This document shows positions 8,634-16,448 of a stretch of DNA of 16,740 nucleotides, piece after piece. The stretch comes from an uncultured Spirochaetales bacterium. Lineage in GTDB: Bacteria; Spirochaetota; Spirochaetia; Sphaerochaetales; Sphaerochaetaceae. Positions within the stretch are counted from its first letter, which is position 1. Each line of letters opens with the position of its first letter. Made by a program: the position numbers and the translations under genes. Below the pieces are notes generated by a model. It searched no databases. It saw nothing but the letters and a program-made list of their open reading frames with translations, and was not told the origin of the DNA. The stretch spans positions 1-16,740 of the forward strand of contig CASEZU010000139.1 of assembly GCA_949292445.1 (NCBI GenBank). Reading direction: 5' to 3'.

Positions 8634-9241
8634 CAGCGGGAATGTCTCTCCTTCAGCACATCGATGACCTCGGAGAGAGTGGTATCCTTCTGCGCGAGCA
8701 GCACCAGGAAGTGATAGATGAGATCGGAGCATTCACCGAGGAAGAGATCCTTATCATCATCTTTGGAGGCGATCACAAGCTCCACAGCCTCCTCTCCGAC
8801 CTTCTGCGCTATCCTGTTCAGGCCGCGGGAGAAGAGATGGTTCGTATACGAGCCTTCCACCGGATTGGTCATTCTGTCGCGGATGACTGATTCAAGATAG
8901 AAGAGGAATTCAGGAGATGAGACCTCTGTAGGCTGGTTGTCCTCGCCGAAACATGTGTCCGCACCTGTATGGCAGACAGGACCGGAGGGAACTGCTTTGA
9001 CAAGGAGCGTATCGCCGTCGCAGTCGGCAAGGATCTCCCTGACCTGCAGGAAATTGCCGCTTGTCTCGCCCTTTGTCCAAATCCTTCCGCGGGATCTCGA
9101 GAAGAAAGTGACAAGCCCCCTGTCGAGGGTCAGCTTATAAGCCTCCTCGTTCATGTAGCCCAGCATCAGAACCTTTCTGGTAACTGCATCCTGGACAATC
9201 GCTGGGACCAGTCCACCGCCCTTTTCGAAATCAATCGTCAT
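8633..9241 (-). CDS. hisIE: Bifunctional HisIE (PRA-CH / PRA-PH)
   Basis: This enzyme carries out steps two and three of histidine synthesis: phosphoribosyl-ATP pyrophosphohydrolase and phosphoribosyl-AMP cyclohydrolase. The HisI half (1 to about 105) has SRSRGRIWTKGETSGN (48-63) and magnesium ligands D73, D75 and D77 in DCDGD. The expected zinc cysteines C74, C90 and C97 are also present. The HisE half (about 112-202) has the helical motif QKVGEEAVELVIASKDDD (146-163) and LIYHFLVLLA. Length (202) equals the usual fused protein. The ATG has GGAGG four bases upstream and follows the hisF stop by 12 bases. The downstream pentapeptide gene shares one base with its stop. Confidence 0.97.
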   Translation of the reverse strand: MTIDFEKGGGLVPAIVQDAVTRKVLMLGYMNEEAYKLTLDRGLVTFFSRSRGRIWTKGETSGNFLQVREILADCDGDTLLVKAVPSGPVCHTGADTCFGEDNQPTEVSSPEFLFYLESVIRDRMTNPVEGSYTNHLFSRGLNRIAQKVGEEAVELVIASKDDDKDLFLGECSDLIYHFLVLLAQKDTTLSEVIDVLKERHSR

Positions 9242-9253
9242 GTTTCCTCCCCT

Positions 9254-10015
9254 CTACCTGACAGGTATTCCGGACTGTCTCAGATAACCTTTCAGTTCCG
9301 GTATGTCTATCTCATGGAAATGAAAGACCGAGGCCGCCAGCGCGGCATCCGCCATCCCCTCCACGAAGACAGTCCTGAAGTCATCCATCCTTCCCGCACC
9401 GCCTGAGGCTATAACGGGAATATCAATATTACCGCTGATTATCCGGGTTAAGTCAACAGCAAACCCGTCCTTCGTCCCATCCTTATCCATTGATGTCAAA
9501 AGAATTTCCCCGGCGCCTCTGTCAGCAGCCTCGCGTGCCCAGGCGAGGGCATCGAGCCCAGTCGGGGTGCGTCCTCCGTCAACCACAGCCTCATAGCCGG
9601 AGGGCATCGACGGGCTTGATATCGCATCGAGGGCAAGAACGACACACTGGCTTCCGAACCGGGAGGCAAGGGAATCTATGAGAGACGGCTTCCGGACAGC
9701 TGATGAGTTCACGGATATCTTGTCAGCACCCGCTGAAAGCATCCTGTCCACATCGTCCTCGCTCCTTATGCCGCCGCCGACTGTGAACGGTATGGATATT
9801 CTTCTGGCGACGGAACGCACGAGATCGGACATCGTCCCCCTGTTCTCCACCGTCGCCGTGATATCCAGAAAGACAAGCTCATCAGCGCCCTGCTCAGAGT
9901 AGAAGGCAGCGAGATCGAGAGCGCTTCCCGCGTCGCGGAGATTCACGAAATTCACTCCCTTTACAGTCCTCCCGTCCTTCACATCGAGGCACGGTATTAT
10001 CCTCTTGGCAAGCAT
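9254..10015 (-). CDS. hisF: Imidazole glycerol phosphate synthase, cyclase subunit
   Basis: HisF closes the imidazole ring using ammonia delivered by HisH, yielding imidazole glycerol phosphate and AICAR. The 253-residue (beta/alpha)8 barrel has catalytic D11 in IPCLDVKDG and D130 in LALDA. Its phosphate-binding loops are FTVGGGIRS (77-85) and VIASGGAG near residue 220. The start lies inside the end of hisA, overlapping by 19 bases, with AAGGAGG five bases before the ATG. The overlap suggests translational coupling within the his operon. Its partner HisH is encoded two genes upstream. Confidence 0.98.
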   Translation of the reverse strand: MLAKRIIPCLDVKDGRTVKGVNFVNLRDAGSALDLAAFYSEQGADELVFLDITATVENRGTMSDLVRSVARRISIPFTVGGGIRSEDDVDRMLSAGADKISVNSSAVRKPSLIDSLASRFGSQCVVLALDAISSPSMPSGYEAVVDGGRTPTGLDALAWAREAADRGAGEILLTSMDKDGTKDGFAVDLTRIISGNIDIPVIASGGAGRMDDFRTVFVEGMADAALAASVFHFHEIDIPELKGYLRQSGIPVR

Positions 10016-10722
10016 TCAGCCTCCTTCATCTCCCCGATGGAAAGGCGTCCCTCATAATAGGCTTTGCCGACAATCGTGCCGCCAAGGCCAAGCTCCGCAA
10101 GAGACACGAGGTCATCGTACGAGGAGACGCCGCCGGAAGCGACCAGATCAAGGCCGGGCAGCTCAGCGAGAATCTTCCTGTAGAGCCCGAATGAGGGCCC
10201 TGAGAGCATGCCGTCGCGGGAGATGTCAGTAACGACAGCCTCCGTTATGCCGTTCTCCATGAAGTGTTTTATGAAAGGGATGATCTCCAGCCCCGTGCTC
10301 TCCATCCACCCTGACACAGCCACGATACCGTCGCGACCGTCTGCGGAAAGGATGATCCTCCCGGGCCATTTTCTGCCCCATTCTGCCACCTGAGCAGCAT
10401 CACGGGCAGCCATCGAGCCGACATTCACCTTCTCAGCTCCGGCATTGAACGCTGCCCTGACAGCCTCCTCAGAGCGCACACCCCCGCCGAAATCGACTCT
10501 AAGCGACGTCGATGAGGCTATTTCCTCCAGCACGCCGAGATTGGAACCCCGCCCGGCTACGGCATCGAGATCCACAAGGTGCAGGAATGAGAGCCCACCG
10601 TCCTCAAAGCTCTTCGCAGCCTCAAGTGCCGTCATCTGATAAGATGTTTTTTTTCCATAATCGCCGCCGGAAAGCCGTACGGGACGTCCGTCGATTATGT
10701 CGATAGCAGGTATTACCCTCAT
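9997..10722 (-). CDS. hisA: ProFAR isomerase
   Basis: HisA isomerises the aminoaldose ProFAR to the ketose PRFAR, the substrate of HisF. The 241-residue barrel has the family opening [17 protein letters not shown] with D8, the second catalytic aspartate D128 in LSADGRDG, and phosphate sites FGGGVRS (78-84) and [16 protein letters not shown] (165-172) is also present. The ATG shares ATGA with the hisH stop. The last 19 bases overlap hisF. Confidence 0.98.
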   Translation of the reverse strand: MRVIPAIDIIDGRPVRLSGGDYGKKTSYQMTALEAAKSFEDGGLSFLHLVDLDAVAGRGSNLGVLEEIASSTSLRVDFGGGVRSEEAVRAAFNAGAEKVNVGSMAARDAAQVAEWGRKWPGRIILSADGRDGIVAVSGWMESTGLEIIPFIKHFMENGITEAVVTDISRDGMLSGPSFGLYRKILAELPGLDLVASGGVSSYDDLVSLAELGLGGTIVGKAYYEGRLSIGEMKEAECLPRG

Positions 10723-11309
10723 GCTTCCTCCAGAAAACAGCGCAGCATGCGCTCTCCCGCATCCCCGCTCTTCTCGGGATGGAACTGCATCCCATGGAAA
10801 TTGCCGCGCGAAAGCGACGCAGAGAACCTTATTCCGTCATACTCGGTGACAGCCGATGTATATACAGAAAGCGGGACATAGTATGAGTGAACGAAATAGA
10901 CATGCTCACCCTCATCCGTGCCGGCATAGAGCGGGCCGGAAAGCCCGTTGATCGTGTTCCATCCGACATGCGGGACTTTCCATCCGCGGCCTTTCGGAAA
11001 GAGGCTCACACGTTCAGGGAATATCCCGAGACAGCGGGTGTCTCCCTCCTCGGAGGACGAGCACATCAGCTGAAGGCCCAGGCAGATTCCGAGAAACGGC
11101 TGTCTGAGCGATCTTATCACATCAGAAAGCCCATGCTCATCAAGATACCTCATCGCAGATGATGCCTCGCCGACCCCGGGGAAGATCACCTTGTCCGCAC
11201 TCCTGATGATAGCAGGGTCACCGGTGAGCACGGCATCGCAGCCAAGCCTTGAGAGCGCGTTCATCACCGAAAGGACATTGCCGGCGTTGTAGCGTATCAC
11301 GGCAATCAT
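10719..11309 (-). CDS. hisH: Imidazole glycerol phosphate synthase, glutaminase subunit
   Basis: HisH hydrolyses glutamine and passes ammonia to HisF. The 196-residue class I amidotransferase has the catalytic triad C76 (LGICLGLQL), H177 and E179 (QFHPEKS). The usual PGVG oxyanion-side motif (44-47) and GWNTI (116-120) are also present. Start and end share ATGA overlaps with hisB and hisA, as expected for a tightly coupled operon. Confidence 0.98.
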   Translation of the reverse strand: MIAVIRYNAGNVLSVMNALSRLGCDAVLTGDPAIIRSADKVIFPGVGEASSAMRYLDEHGLSDVIRSLRQPFLGICLGLQLMCSSSEEGDTRCLGIFPERVSLFPKGRGWKVPHVGWNTINGLSGPLYAGTDEGEHVYFVHSYYVPLSVYTSAVTEYDGIRFSASLSRGNFHGMQFHPEKSGDAGERMLRCFLEEA

Positions 11310-12442
11310 AGCGTCCCCTTCGTGCTGGCGACCCTCGTGTCGCCGGGAATACGGCGCACAGCCTTCCTCATCGCCCTCGCAAATGCCTTGAAGAGCGCCT
11401 CAGCAGTATGATGGCTGTTCCCGCCGCGTGTGGCGGAGAGATAGAGATTGCAGGATGCGGCCGCGGAGAATGAACGGAAGAAATGCTTTACCATCTCCGA
11501 AGGAAACTCGCCTATGTACTCCATTGTGAACTCCACATCCCACATGAACTCAGGGCGTCCGGAGAAATCAATGGCGGCAGTAGCCGCAGTATCATCCATC
11601 GTCACCATCTCGTATCCATAGCGCTCGATCCCGCGCTTGTCCCCCAGAGCCTTCTTCACAGCTTCCCCGAGAGCGAGTGCCGTATCCTCCGTGCTGTGGT
11701 GCTCATCGACATCGAGATCTCCGGAGACATTCCCCGTAATGTCGCAGCGGGAGTGCCTCACTATCTGATCAAGCATGTGGTCAAAAAAGCCGATTCCCGT
11801 CCTGATCCTCCCGTCTCCTGTACCGTCAAGATCAAGGGAGATGGAGATCTTAGTCTCATTGGTGTTTCTCTCAACAGACGCCCCCCTGTGCATGAGGGTT
11901 CCGTCATCCAGGAGGTATGCCGCGATATCCAGCCACGATGAGGTATGAAGCGCCACTGTATCCGCAAGCTCCGGAGGGACCTGAAGTCCTTCTCCGTCAA
12001 GGAGGAATCCGCGGCACCCCATGCTCGCTGCAAGCTGCATGTCAGTCAGCCTGTCCCCTATCATGAAAGAGGCAGCCATGTCATAATCCGGCGCCCTGTA
12101 GCAGTCTATCATCGCAGTTCCCGGCTTTCTCGTCGCAAGCCCCTCCTCCGGCATCGACAGGTCGATATGAATGTCATCGAAGACTATCCCCTCTCCGCGG
12201 AGCGTGGATAAGATCCTCTCCGCCGGACCGGCGAACTCCTCGTATGGAAATGACACCGTACCGACTCCATCCTGGTTTGACACCATCACCAAAAGGTAAT
12301 CTGAGCGCCTCGATATCTCCCGCAGCGCCTCAAAGACATGCGGTATGTACTCTATGCTCTCATAGCTGTCGACCTGGCGTTCGCGCACGATCACGCCGTC
12401 GCGGTCTATGAAAAGTACCTTCTTCCTAGCCCTTCCATCCAT
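11306..12442 (-). CDS. hisB: Bifunctional HisB: histidinol-P phosphatase and IGP dehydratase
   Basis: The N-terminal HAD phosphatase (about 1-165) removes phosphate from histidinol phosphate. The C-terminal domain (about 189-378) dehydrates imidazole glycerol phosphate. HAD motifs are FIDRDG (nucleophile D13, acid D15), VSNQDGVG (54-61), K106 in TRKPGT and IGDRLTD (128-134). IGPD motifs include FFDHMLDQI, DVDEHHSTEDTALALGEA and HHTAEALFKAF, with the histidines and glutamates that bind two manganese ions. The enteric phosphatase carries a C-x-H...C-x-C zinc loop before RKP. Here those positions are D94, S96, L102 and T104, so all four ligands are absent. I chose ATG 12442 (GGAGG six bases upstream) over TTG 12445. 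It overlaps hisC by 17 bases. Confidence 0.97.
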   Translation of the reverse strand: MDGRARKKVLFIDRDGVIVRERQVDSYESIEYIPHVFEALREISRRSDYLLVMVSNQDGVGTVSFPYEEFAGPAERILSTLRGEGIVFDDIHIDLSMPEEGLATRKPGTAMIDCYRAPDYDMAASFMIGDRLTDMQLAASMGCRGFLLDGEGLQVPPELADTVALHTSSWLDIAAYLLDDGTLMHRGASVERNTNETKISISLDLDGTGDGRIRTGIGFFDHMLDQIVRHSRCDITGNVSGDLDVDEHHSTEDTALALGEAVKKALGDKRGIERYGYEMVTMDDTAATAAIDFSGRPEFMWDVEFTMEYIGEFPSEMVKHFFRSFSAAASCNLYLSATRGGNSHHTAEALFKAFARAMRKAVRRIPGDTRVASTKGTL

Positions 12443-13469
12443 CAAGTGCCTCCTTGAGAGCCCTCATCTCCTCCTCCGATCCTATCGTGATCCTCAGCGT
12501 GTTCTCAAGAAGAGGGTCATTCGATCTGTTGCGCACAACGATACCCTGCGAGAGAAGATAGCTGTACAGCGCTGCGGCATCGCTCACGCGGCAGAGGACA
12601 AAATTCGCCTCGGAGGGGAAGACCTCCTTCACAAACGGAAGTGAGGAAAGGTATGCGGAGAACTCCTTTCTCCTCCTGATTGTCCCCTCAGCATATTCCC
12701 TGACGCTGTCAGCAGCGGCAAGTGCCCTGAGCCCCTCCATCTCCGCGCTCCTCGATACATTGTACGGCGGCTTTGCCTTCATGAAGGTACGCTGCACCTC
12801 CGGATCTGCGACAAGGATACCGAGCCTCGCTCCGGCCTTGCCGTAAGCCTTGGAGAATGTGCGGAGCACCACGATGCGCGGGTTCGCGGCTATGGCCCCG
12901 GCAGCGGAACGGAAGTTCTCTGAGAAATCGCAATAGGCCTCATCCACTGCCGTGATCCCTTCATTCGCCTCAGCTATCCTCAGTATCATTTCAAGCGGGT
13001 AGACCCGTCCTGTCGGATTATTAGGCGAGCAGATGAAGACGATCTTGGGTTTCCTCTCCTGTATCTCCCTGATCATCCTCTCCTCATCGAGGTCCAGTGA
13101 CGGAGTGAGGGGCACATCGATGACGGAGACATCAGATGTATGCGCAAAGACAGAGTAAGTCCCGTAAGTAGGACGCTCGATCATGACGGAGTCACGGCCG
13201 GGGGCACAGAACATGCGGATCAGCATGTCTATCACCTCATCGGAGCCGTTTCCGATGGCTGTCATATCATATGGCAGCCCCATGACGCGCTCAATCTCCT
13301 TCCGCAGCTCTCTGGCAAGCGGATCAGGATACCTGTTGATGCCGTCATTGCCGCCGACCCAGCTTTCATTCGCGTCAAGGAATATCCCGGCATTGCCGGC
13401 AAACTCGCTGCGGGCCGAGCTGTATGGCACGAGATCCCTGATCCATGGATTGAGAAGCTCACTTATCAT
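12426..13469 (-). CDS. hisC: Histidinol-phosphate aminotransferase
   Basis: HisC is a PLP enzyme converting imidazole acetol phosphate to histidinol phosphate. The 347-residue fold-type I aminotransferase shows LDANES (31-36), NRYPDP (45-50), GNGSDEVI (73-80), SPNNPTG (148-154), VDEAY (175-179), the PLP lysine K207 in RTFSKAYG, and the substrate-binding arginine in NTLRITIG near 328. The ATG overlaps the end of hisD by 11 bases, with an AGG seven bases before the start. Confidence 0.98.
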   Translation of the reverse strand: MISELLNPWIRDLVPYSSARSEFAGNAGIFLDANESWVGGNDGINRYPDPLARELRKEIERVMGLPYDMTAIGNGSDEVIDMLIRMFCAPGRDSVMIERPTYGTYSVFAHTSDVSVIDVPLTPSLDLDEERMIREIQERKPKIVFICSPNNPTGRVYPLEMILRIAEANEGITAVDEAYCDFSENFRSAAGAIAANPRIVVLRTFSKAYGKAGARLGILVADPEVQRTFMKAKPPYNVSRSAEMEGLRALAAADSVREYAEGTIRRRKEFSAYLSSLPFVKEVFPSEANFVLCRVSDAAALYSYLLSQGIVVRNRSNDPLLENTLRITIGSEEEMRALKEALDGWKG

Positions 13470-14745
13470 CGCAGAGCCTCACTTTCACAGCATAGCTGTG
13501 CGCCTCAAGTCCCTCAGCCTCTGCCAGGCATTCTATCGTAGGGCCGAGATTTTCCAGCCCCGCTCTCGTAATGCTCTGCACCGTGATCTTCTTGATGAAG
13601 GAATCAACGGAAACACCCGAGGAGGACCGGGCCCATCCGGAGGTCGGCAGTGTATGATTCGTTCCCGAGGCATAGTCACCGGCGGATTCCGGAGTATAGG
13701 AACCGAGGAAGACTGAGCCGGCATTCTCCACAGAGGAGAGTATCCTCTCCGGATCCGCTGTGGATATTATCAGATGCTCGGGAGCATAGGCATTTATTGC
13801 AGCGGAAAGCTCCAGGTCGGAATACATCGGGAATGCATAGGAGTGAGAGAGCGACGGGAGCATGTACTCATGGCGTCCGATGAGATCAAGCTCCTTCGCT
13901 ATCGCTTCATCGACACTGCGGTATATTCTCTCAGCCTCCTCCCGTCCTCCGGCCCTTATCAGCAGCATCGCCTGGCTGTCACGGCCATGTTCAGCCTGAG
14001 AAAGGAGATCTGCCGCGGCATATGAAGGATCCGAGGAGCTGTCGACGACAACCATAACCTCAGAAGGCCCCGCGAGCATGTCGATTGCAGTCACGGAGGA
14101 AACCTGTCTCTTCGCTTCAGTCACATAGCTGTTTCCCGGGCCGAATATCTTGTCGCGCTTAGGCACGCTTTCAGTTCCATAGGCAAAAGCCGCTATGGCC
14201 TGTGCCCCGCCGACCTTCAGCACGCGCTTTACGCCTGCAGATGCCGCCGCATAGAGTATTGCCGGGCTGACCTTGCCGTTCCTGGCAGGCGTTGCCAGGA
14301 TTATGTCACTGCAGCCGGCGACGACGGCAGGAACAGCGAGCATCAGCACAGTCGAGAAAAGGGGGGCAGTACCTCCCGGCACATAGAGTCCCACACGGTT
14401 TATCGGCACGATCTTTCTCCAGCATCTGACACCGCTCTCAGTCTCCACATCCTCGCCGGAGGGCAGCTCCGCCACATGGAAGGTGCGGATATTGCGCATA
14501 GCGCAGAGGATCGCAGCCTTCAGCGGAGCTGGTACAAGCTCCTCCGCCTCCTCGAACTCACGTTCCGCAGCATAAAGCGATTCAAGCCTGGAATTGTCGA
14601 AACGCTCCGCATACTCAAGCAGAGCAGCATCGCCGGAGCTCCTGACATCGCTTATGATCCGGGAGACAGCGCTCTCTATCTCCTCATTCCCGTCATTAGG
14701 ACGCCTGAGCAGCGCCTCATCATATTCCCTGAAAGAAAGATACAT
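13459..14745 (-). CDS. hisD: Histidinol dehydrogenase
   Basis: HisD performs the last two NAD-dependent oxidations, histidinol to histidine. The 428-residue protein has VGLYVPGGTAP (118-128), GPGNSYVTEAKR (202-213) and the zinc ligands Q250 and H253 (SQAEHG), D357 (GDYASG) and H416 (EAHSYA). The catalytic pair is E323-H324 in APEHLII. The start is taken as ATG 14745, which has GGAG five bases upstream. A GTG at 14751 overlaps the hisG stop but lies too close to that ribosome binding site. Confidence 0.97.
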   Translation of the reverse strand: MYLSFREYDEALLRRPNDGNEEIESAVSRIISDVRSSGDAALLEYAERFDNSRLESLYAAEREFEEAEELVPAPLKAAILCAMRNIRTFHVAELPSGEDVETESGVRCWRKIVPINRVGLYVPGGTAPLFSTVLMLAVPAVVAGCSDIILATPARNGKVSPAILYAAASAGVKRVLKVGGAQAIAAFAYGTESVPKRDKIFGPGNSYVTEAKRQVSSVTAIDMLAGPSEVMVVVDSSSDPSYAAADLLSQAEHGRDSQAMLLIRAGGREEAERIYRSVDEAIAKELDLIGRHEYMLPSLSHSYAFPMYSDLELSAAINAYAPEHLIISTADPERILSSVENAGSVFLGSYTPESAGDYASGTNHTLPTSGWARSSSGVSVDSFIKKITVQSITRAGLENLGPTIECLAEAEGLEAHSYAVKVRLCDDK

Positions 14746-14747
14746 GT

Positions 14748-15608
14748 TCACTCCGTCATCTTCTCGATGTTCATCACCAGAATCCCCTCAGCCCCGAGGC
14801 GCTTCAGTTCCTCGAAGACAGACCAGAACCGCTCCTCCTCAACCACCGACTGCACGGACACCCAGCCATTGTCCATCAAAGGAGTGACCGTCGGGCTCTT
14901 CATGCCGCCTATCACAGCGGCAACTTCCGCAAGTCTCTCCTTCGGGAGATTGAAGAGCACATACTTCTTGTGGCGCGCAAGCATCACCGCATCGATGCGT
15001 TCAAGAAGACGGGAGAGCACTTCCCTTTTCTCCTTCTTCATGTCAGGCCTGGCGACCATCACCGCCGAGGAGCGGTAGATGCACTCAGTCTCCTCGAGGC
15101 CGTTCATCTTGAGCGTCGTGCCGGTTGAGACAAGGTCTGCGATCGCATCCGCTATGCCGACATCGACAGTAATCTCCACCGATCCGGCGACCACGACAAG
15201 CTCGGCATTCACACCGTTTTCTCTGAGGATCCGCGAAAGGATGTTCGGATAGGAGGTGGCGATACGCTTTCCCTCAAGCGAACTGAGGCCTCTGTATTCA
15301 AAGCCGCGCGGAACAGCGATTGAAAGACGGCAGGATGCGAACCTGAGATCCCTCACGACCTCGAGCTCAAGGCCTGTCTCATCATATTCATTCCTTCCGA
15401 CGATGCCGATATCGGCAACACTGTCGGCAACATACTGCGGGATATCATCATCGCGGACGAAAAGGAAATCCAGCGGGAAGCCTGATGCCGATGCCTTCAG
15501 CGCACGGCTGTCCGCATTGAAATCAATGCCGCATGACCTTATCAGATCGAGGCTTTTCTCCGAGAGCCTGCCGCTTTTCTGGATGGCGATACTGAGTGTG
15601 GTGTCCAT
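14748..15608 (-). CDS. hisG: ATP phosphoribosyltransferase, long form
   Basis: HisG catalyses the first step of histidine synthesis, joining PRPP to ATP, and is the usual target of histidine feedback inhibition. The protein is 286 residues, the long form with a C-terminal ACT-like regulatory domain (about 215-286), so it does not need HisZ. Landmarks are IAIQKSGRLSE (7-17), IGIVGRNEYDE (67-77), the GSVE segment (142-145) and the PRPP-binding DAIADLVSTGTTL (154-166). The C-terminus ends in IEKMTE, strongly resembling enteric HisG. I set the start at ATG 15608, with GGGGAGG three bases upstream. The longer in-frame TTG at 15647 lies inside the attenuator hairpin and is rejected. It is the first structural gene of the operon. 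Confidence 0.97.
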   Translation of the reverse strand: MDTTLSIAIQKSGRLSEKSLDLIRSCGIDFNADSRALKASASGFPLDFLFVRDDDIPQYVADSVADIGIVGRNEYDETGLELEVVRDLRFASCRLSIAVPRGFEYRGLSSLEGKRIATSYPNILSRILRENGVNAELVVVAGSVEITVDVGIADAIADLVSTGTTLKMNGLEETECIYRSSAVMVARPDMKKEKREVLSRLLERIDAVMLARHKKYVLFNLPKERLAEVAAVIGGMKSPTVTPLMDNGWVSVQSVVEEERFWSVFEELKRLGAEGILVMNIEKMTE

Positions 15609-15629
15609 ATTCCTCCCCGGAAAGATATG

Positions 15630-15655
15630 AAAAAAGCCTCCCGCCAATGGGAGGC
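15630..15655 (-). terminator. his attenuator terminator (3:4 stem)
   Basis: On the minus strand GCCTCCC (15655-15649), a 6-base loop and GGGAGGC (15642-15636) form a perfect GC-rich 7-bp stem followed by six T (15635-15630). It lies 21 bases before the hisG start and 31 bases after the leader peptide stop, exactly where an attenuator should be. Confidence 0.93.
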
Positions 15656-15714
15656 CGATATCATCAGAAAACCCATCATGGCGCTGTCATGATCTGAACT
15701 GGCAGTGATGATGG
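15644..15714 (-). promoter_or_regulatory. his attenuator: alternative 1:2 and 2:3 RNA pairings
   Basis: Segment 1, CCATCAT (15714-15708), is the His codons of the leader peptide and pairs perfectly with segment 2, ATGATGG (15679-15673). Two further pairs, one of them G-U, extend the helix. Segment 2 can instead pair with segment 3: CCA-tg-ATGGG (15681-15672) with CCCAT-TGG (15651-15644), eight pairs around a 2-base bulge. That 2:3 helix uses the 5' arm and loop of the terminator and so blocks it. Under established attenuation logic, a ribosome stalled at His codons covers segment 1, frees 2:3 and allows hisG transcription. With ample His-tRNA, 1:2 and 3:4 form and transcription stops. Confidence 0.88.
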
Positions 15715-15737
15715 ATGTGTCCGTTTGCTCTTTCCAT
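15687..15737 (-). CDS. hisL: his operon leader peptide
   Basis: ATG at 15737 opens a 16-residue frame, MERANGHIHHHCQFRS, ending at TGA 15689-15687. Four of five consecutive residues (7-11, HIHHH) are histidine, far above chance for such a short peptide. It lies just upstream of a terminator that precedes hisG. The enteric His leader is also 16 residues. The peptide itself is not expected to function; its translation senses charged His-tRNA. The ribosome binding site is weak: AAGG lies 12 bases upstream of the ATG and nothing nearer resembles one. This peptide could therefore be translated from a very short leader. Confidence 0.9.
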   Translation of the reverse strand: MERANGHIHHHCQFRS

Positions 15738-15743
15738 ACCAGA

Positions 15744-15772
15744 ACGGTACCTTAAGCGAAAACCGTAGTCAA
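15744..15772 (-). promoter_or_regulatory. Possible promoter of the his operon
   Basis: TTGACT (15772-15767, minus strand) is a good -35. At 17 bases the -10 is TACCGT (15749-15744), only half matching consensus, and the predicted start would fall at or within the leader peptide ATG. No better pair is visible between the upstream gene's stop (15822) and the leader. Either a poor promoter with a near-leaderless hisL operates, or transcription enters from upstream. Confidence 0.35.
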
Positions 15773-15789
15773 CAGAAAAGGACACCGAT

Positions 15790-15817
15790 GGAATGATTAT
15801 GGGAAATTTGTCATTCC
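15790..15817 (-). repeat. Inverted repeat after the outer-membrane protein gene
   Basis: GGAATGA (15790-15796) and TCATTCC (15811-15817) are perfect 7-base inverted copies 14 bases apart. A competing inner pairing is GGGAA (15801-15805) with TTCCC (15814-15818). It begins a few bases after the upstream gene's stop. The nearest T-rich run on the minus strand is about 10 bases past the stem, so it is at best a weak terminator. Confidence 0.4.
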
Positions 15818-15821
15818 CGCA

Positions 15822-16400
15822 TCAGTCAAGTATCAAATCCAGCACTGGTATCGCAGCCAAAGAGGCAGGGAAGCGCAGGGCCATGCCGACATACCCGCTC
15901 ACGAGAATGCTGAAATGAGTGTCCCGGATATCATCAAAGACGAAGAACTGGGGATACGCCGTGACACCGGCAGTGAATCCTATCGCTTTGGAATCGCCCA
16001 GGAGATACGAGAGCGAGGCATCCACTCCGAGCCCTATTCCAACCGAAGGCTCCGTGACTCCTGTCTCACCGACAACGGCAGGGCCGAGTATGAAATTGAG
16101 GGAGAGGCTCTCATCCAGCATCTGGAACTGCAGGCCCAGACCGGAGACAAAGCCGAATGACATCAGAAAATTATCCGGATGGTTCAGGCCGAAAAGCATA
16201 TCGCCATGAAGGCCGTACCCGATCCCGAACGACGGATCCACTGAAGCATAATAGTTATAGGCTCCGTTGAAACCGATCAGAGCGGTATTATCCTTCGAGG
16301 AATATCCTCCTGTTATACCGACAAGTGCCAGATCACTGTCCGCATGCAGAGGAACGAAGATGACTGCAAGAAGAATGACAGCTGACAGAATCTTTCTCAC
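15822..16400 (-). CDS. Small outer-membrane beta-barrel-like protein
   Basis: The 192-residue protein begins with a GTG start and a clear signal peptide (MRKILSAVILLAVIFVPLHA, cleavage after residue 20). The mature part is dominated by short alternating strands rich in Gly, Phe, Tyr and Leu, such as LVGITGGYSS, GIGYGLHGDMLFGL and SFGFVSGLGLQFQM. This fits a small eight- to ten-strand outer-membrane barrel. I recognise no named family. A G-rich sequence (GGGGCAGG) lies just upstream of the start. The gene is preceded by the tRNA terminator and followed after 84 bases by the his leader peptide. The function is unknown and location in the outer membrane is inferred. Confidence 0.75.
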   Translation of the reverse strand: MRKILSAVILLAVIFVPLHADSDLALVGITGGYSSKDNTALIGFNGAYNYYASVDPSFGIGYGLHGDMLFGLNHPDNFLMSFGFVSGLGLQFQMLDESLSLNFILGPAVVGETGVTEPSVGIGLGVDASLSYLLGDSKAIGFTAGVTAYPQFFVFDDIRDTHFSILVSGYVGMALRFPASLAAIPVLDLILD

Positions 16401-16448
16401 TGCCTGCCCCCTATAAATATGGCTGCCTCTGATTGTATTGCATGGAAG

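Noticed and set aside
8634..8732. Longer start for the pentapeptide-repeat gene inside hisIE
   Set aside because: The extra 33 residues come from the other frame of hisIE coding sequence. ATG 8633 overlaps the hisIE stop in the usual coupled way.
15609..15647. Longer hisG reading frame beginning with TTG at 15647
   Set aside because: The extra 13 codons run through the attenuator terminator and its T-run and have no ribosome binding site. ATG 15608 has GGGGAGG and matches family starts.
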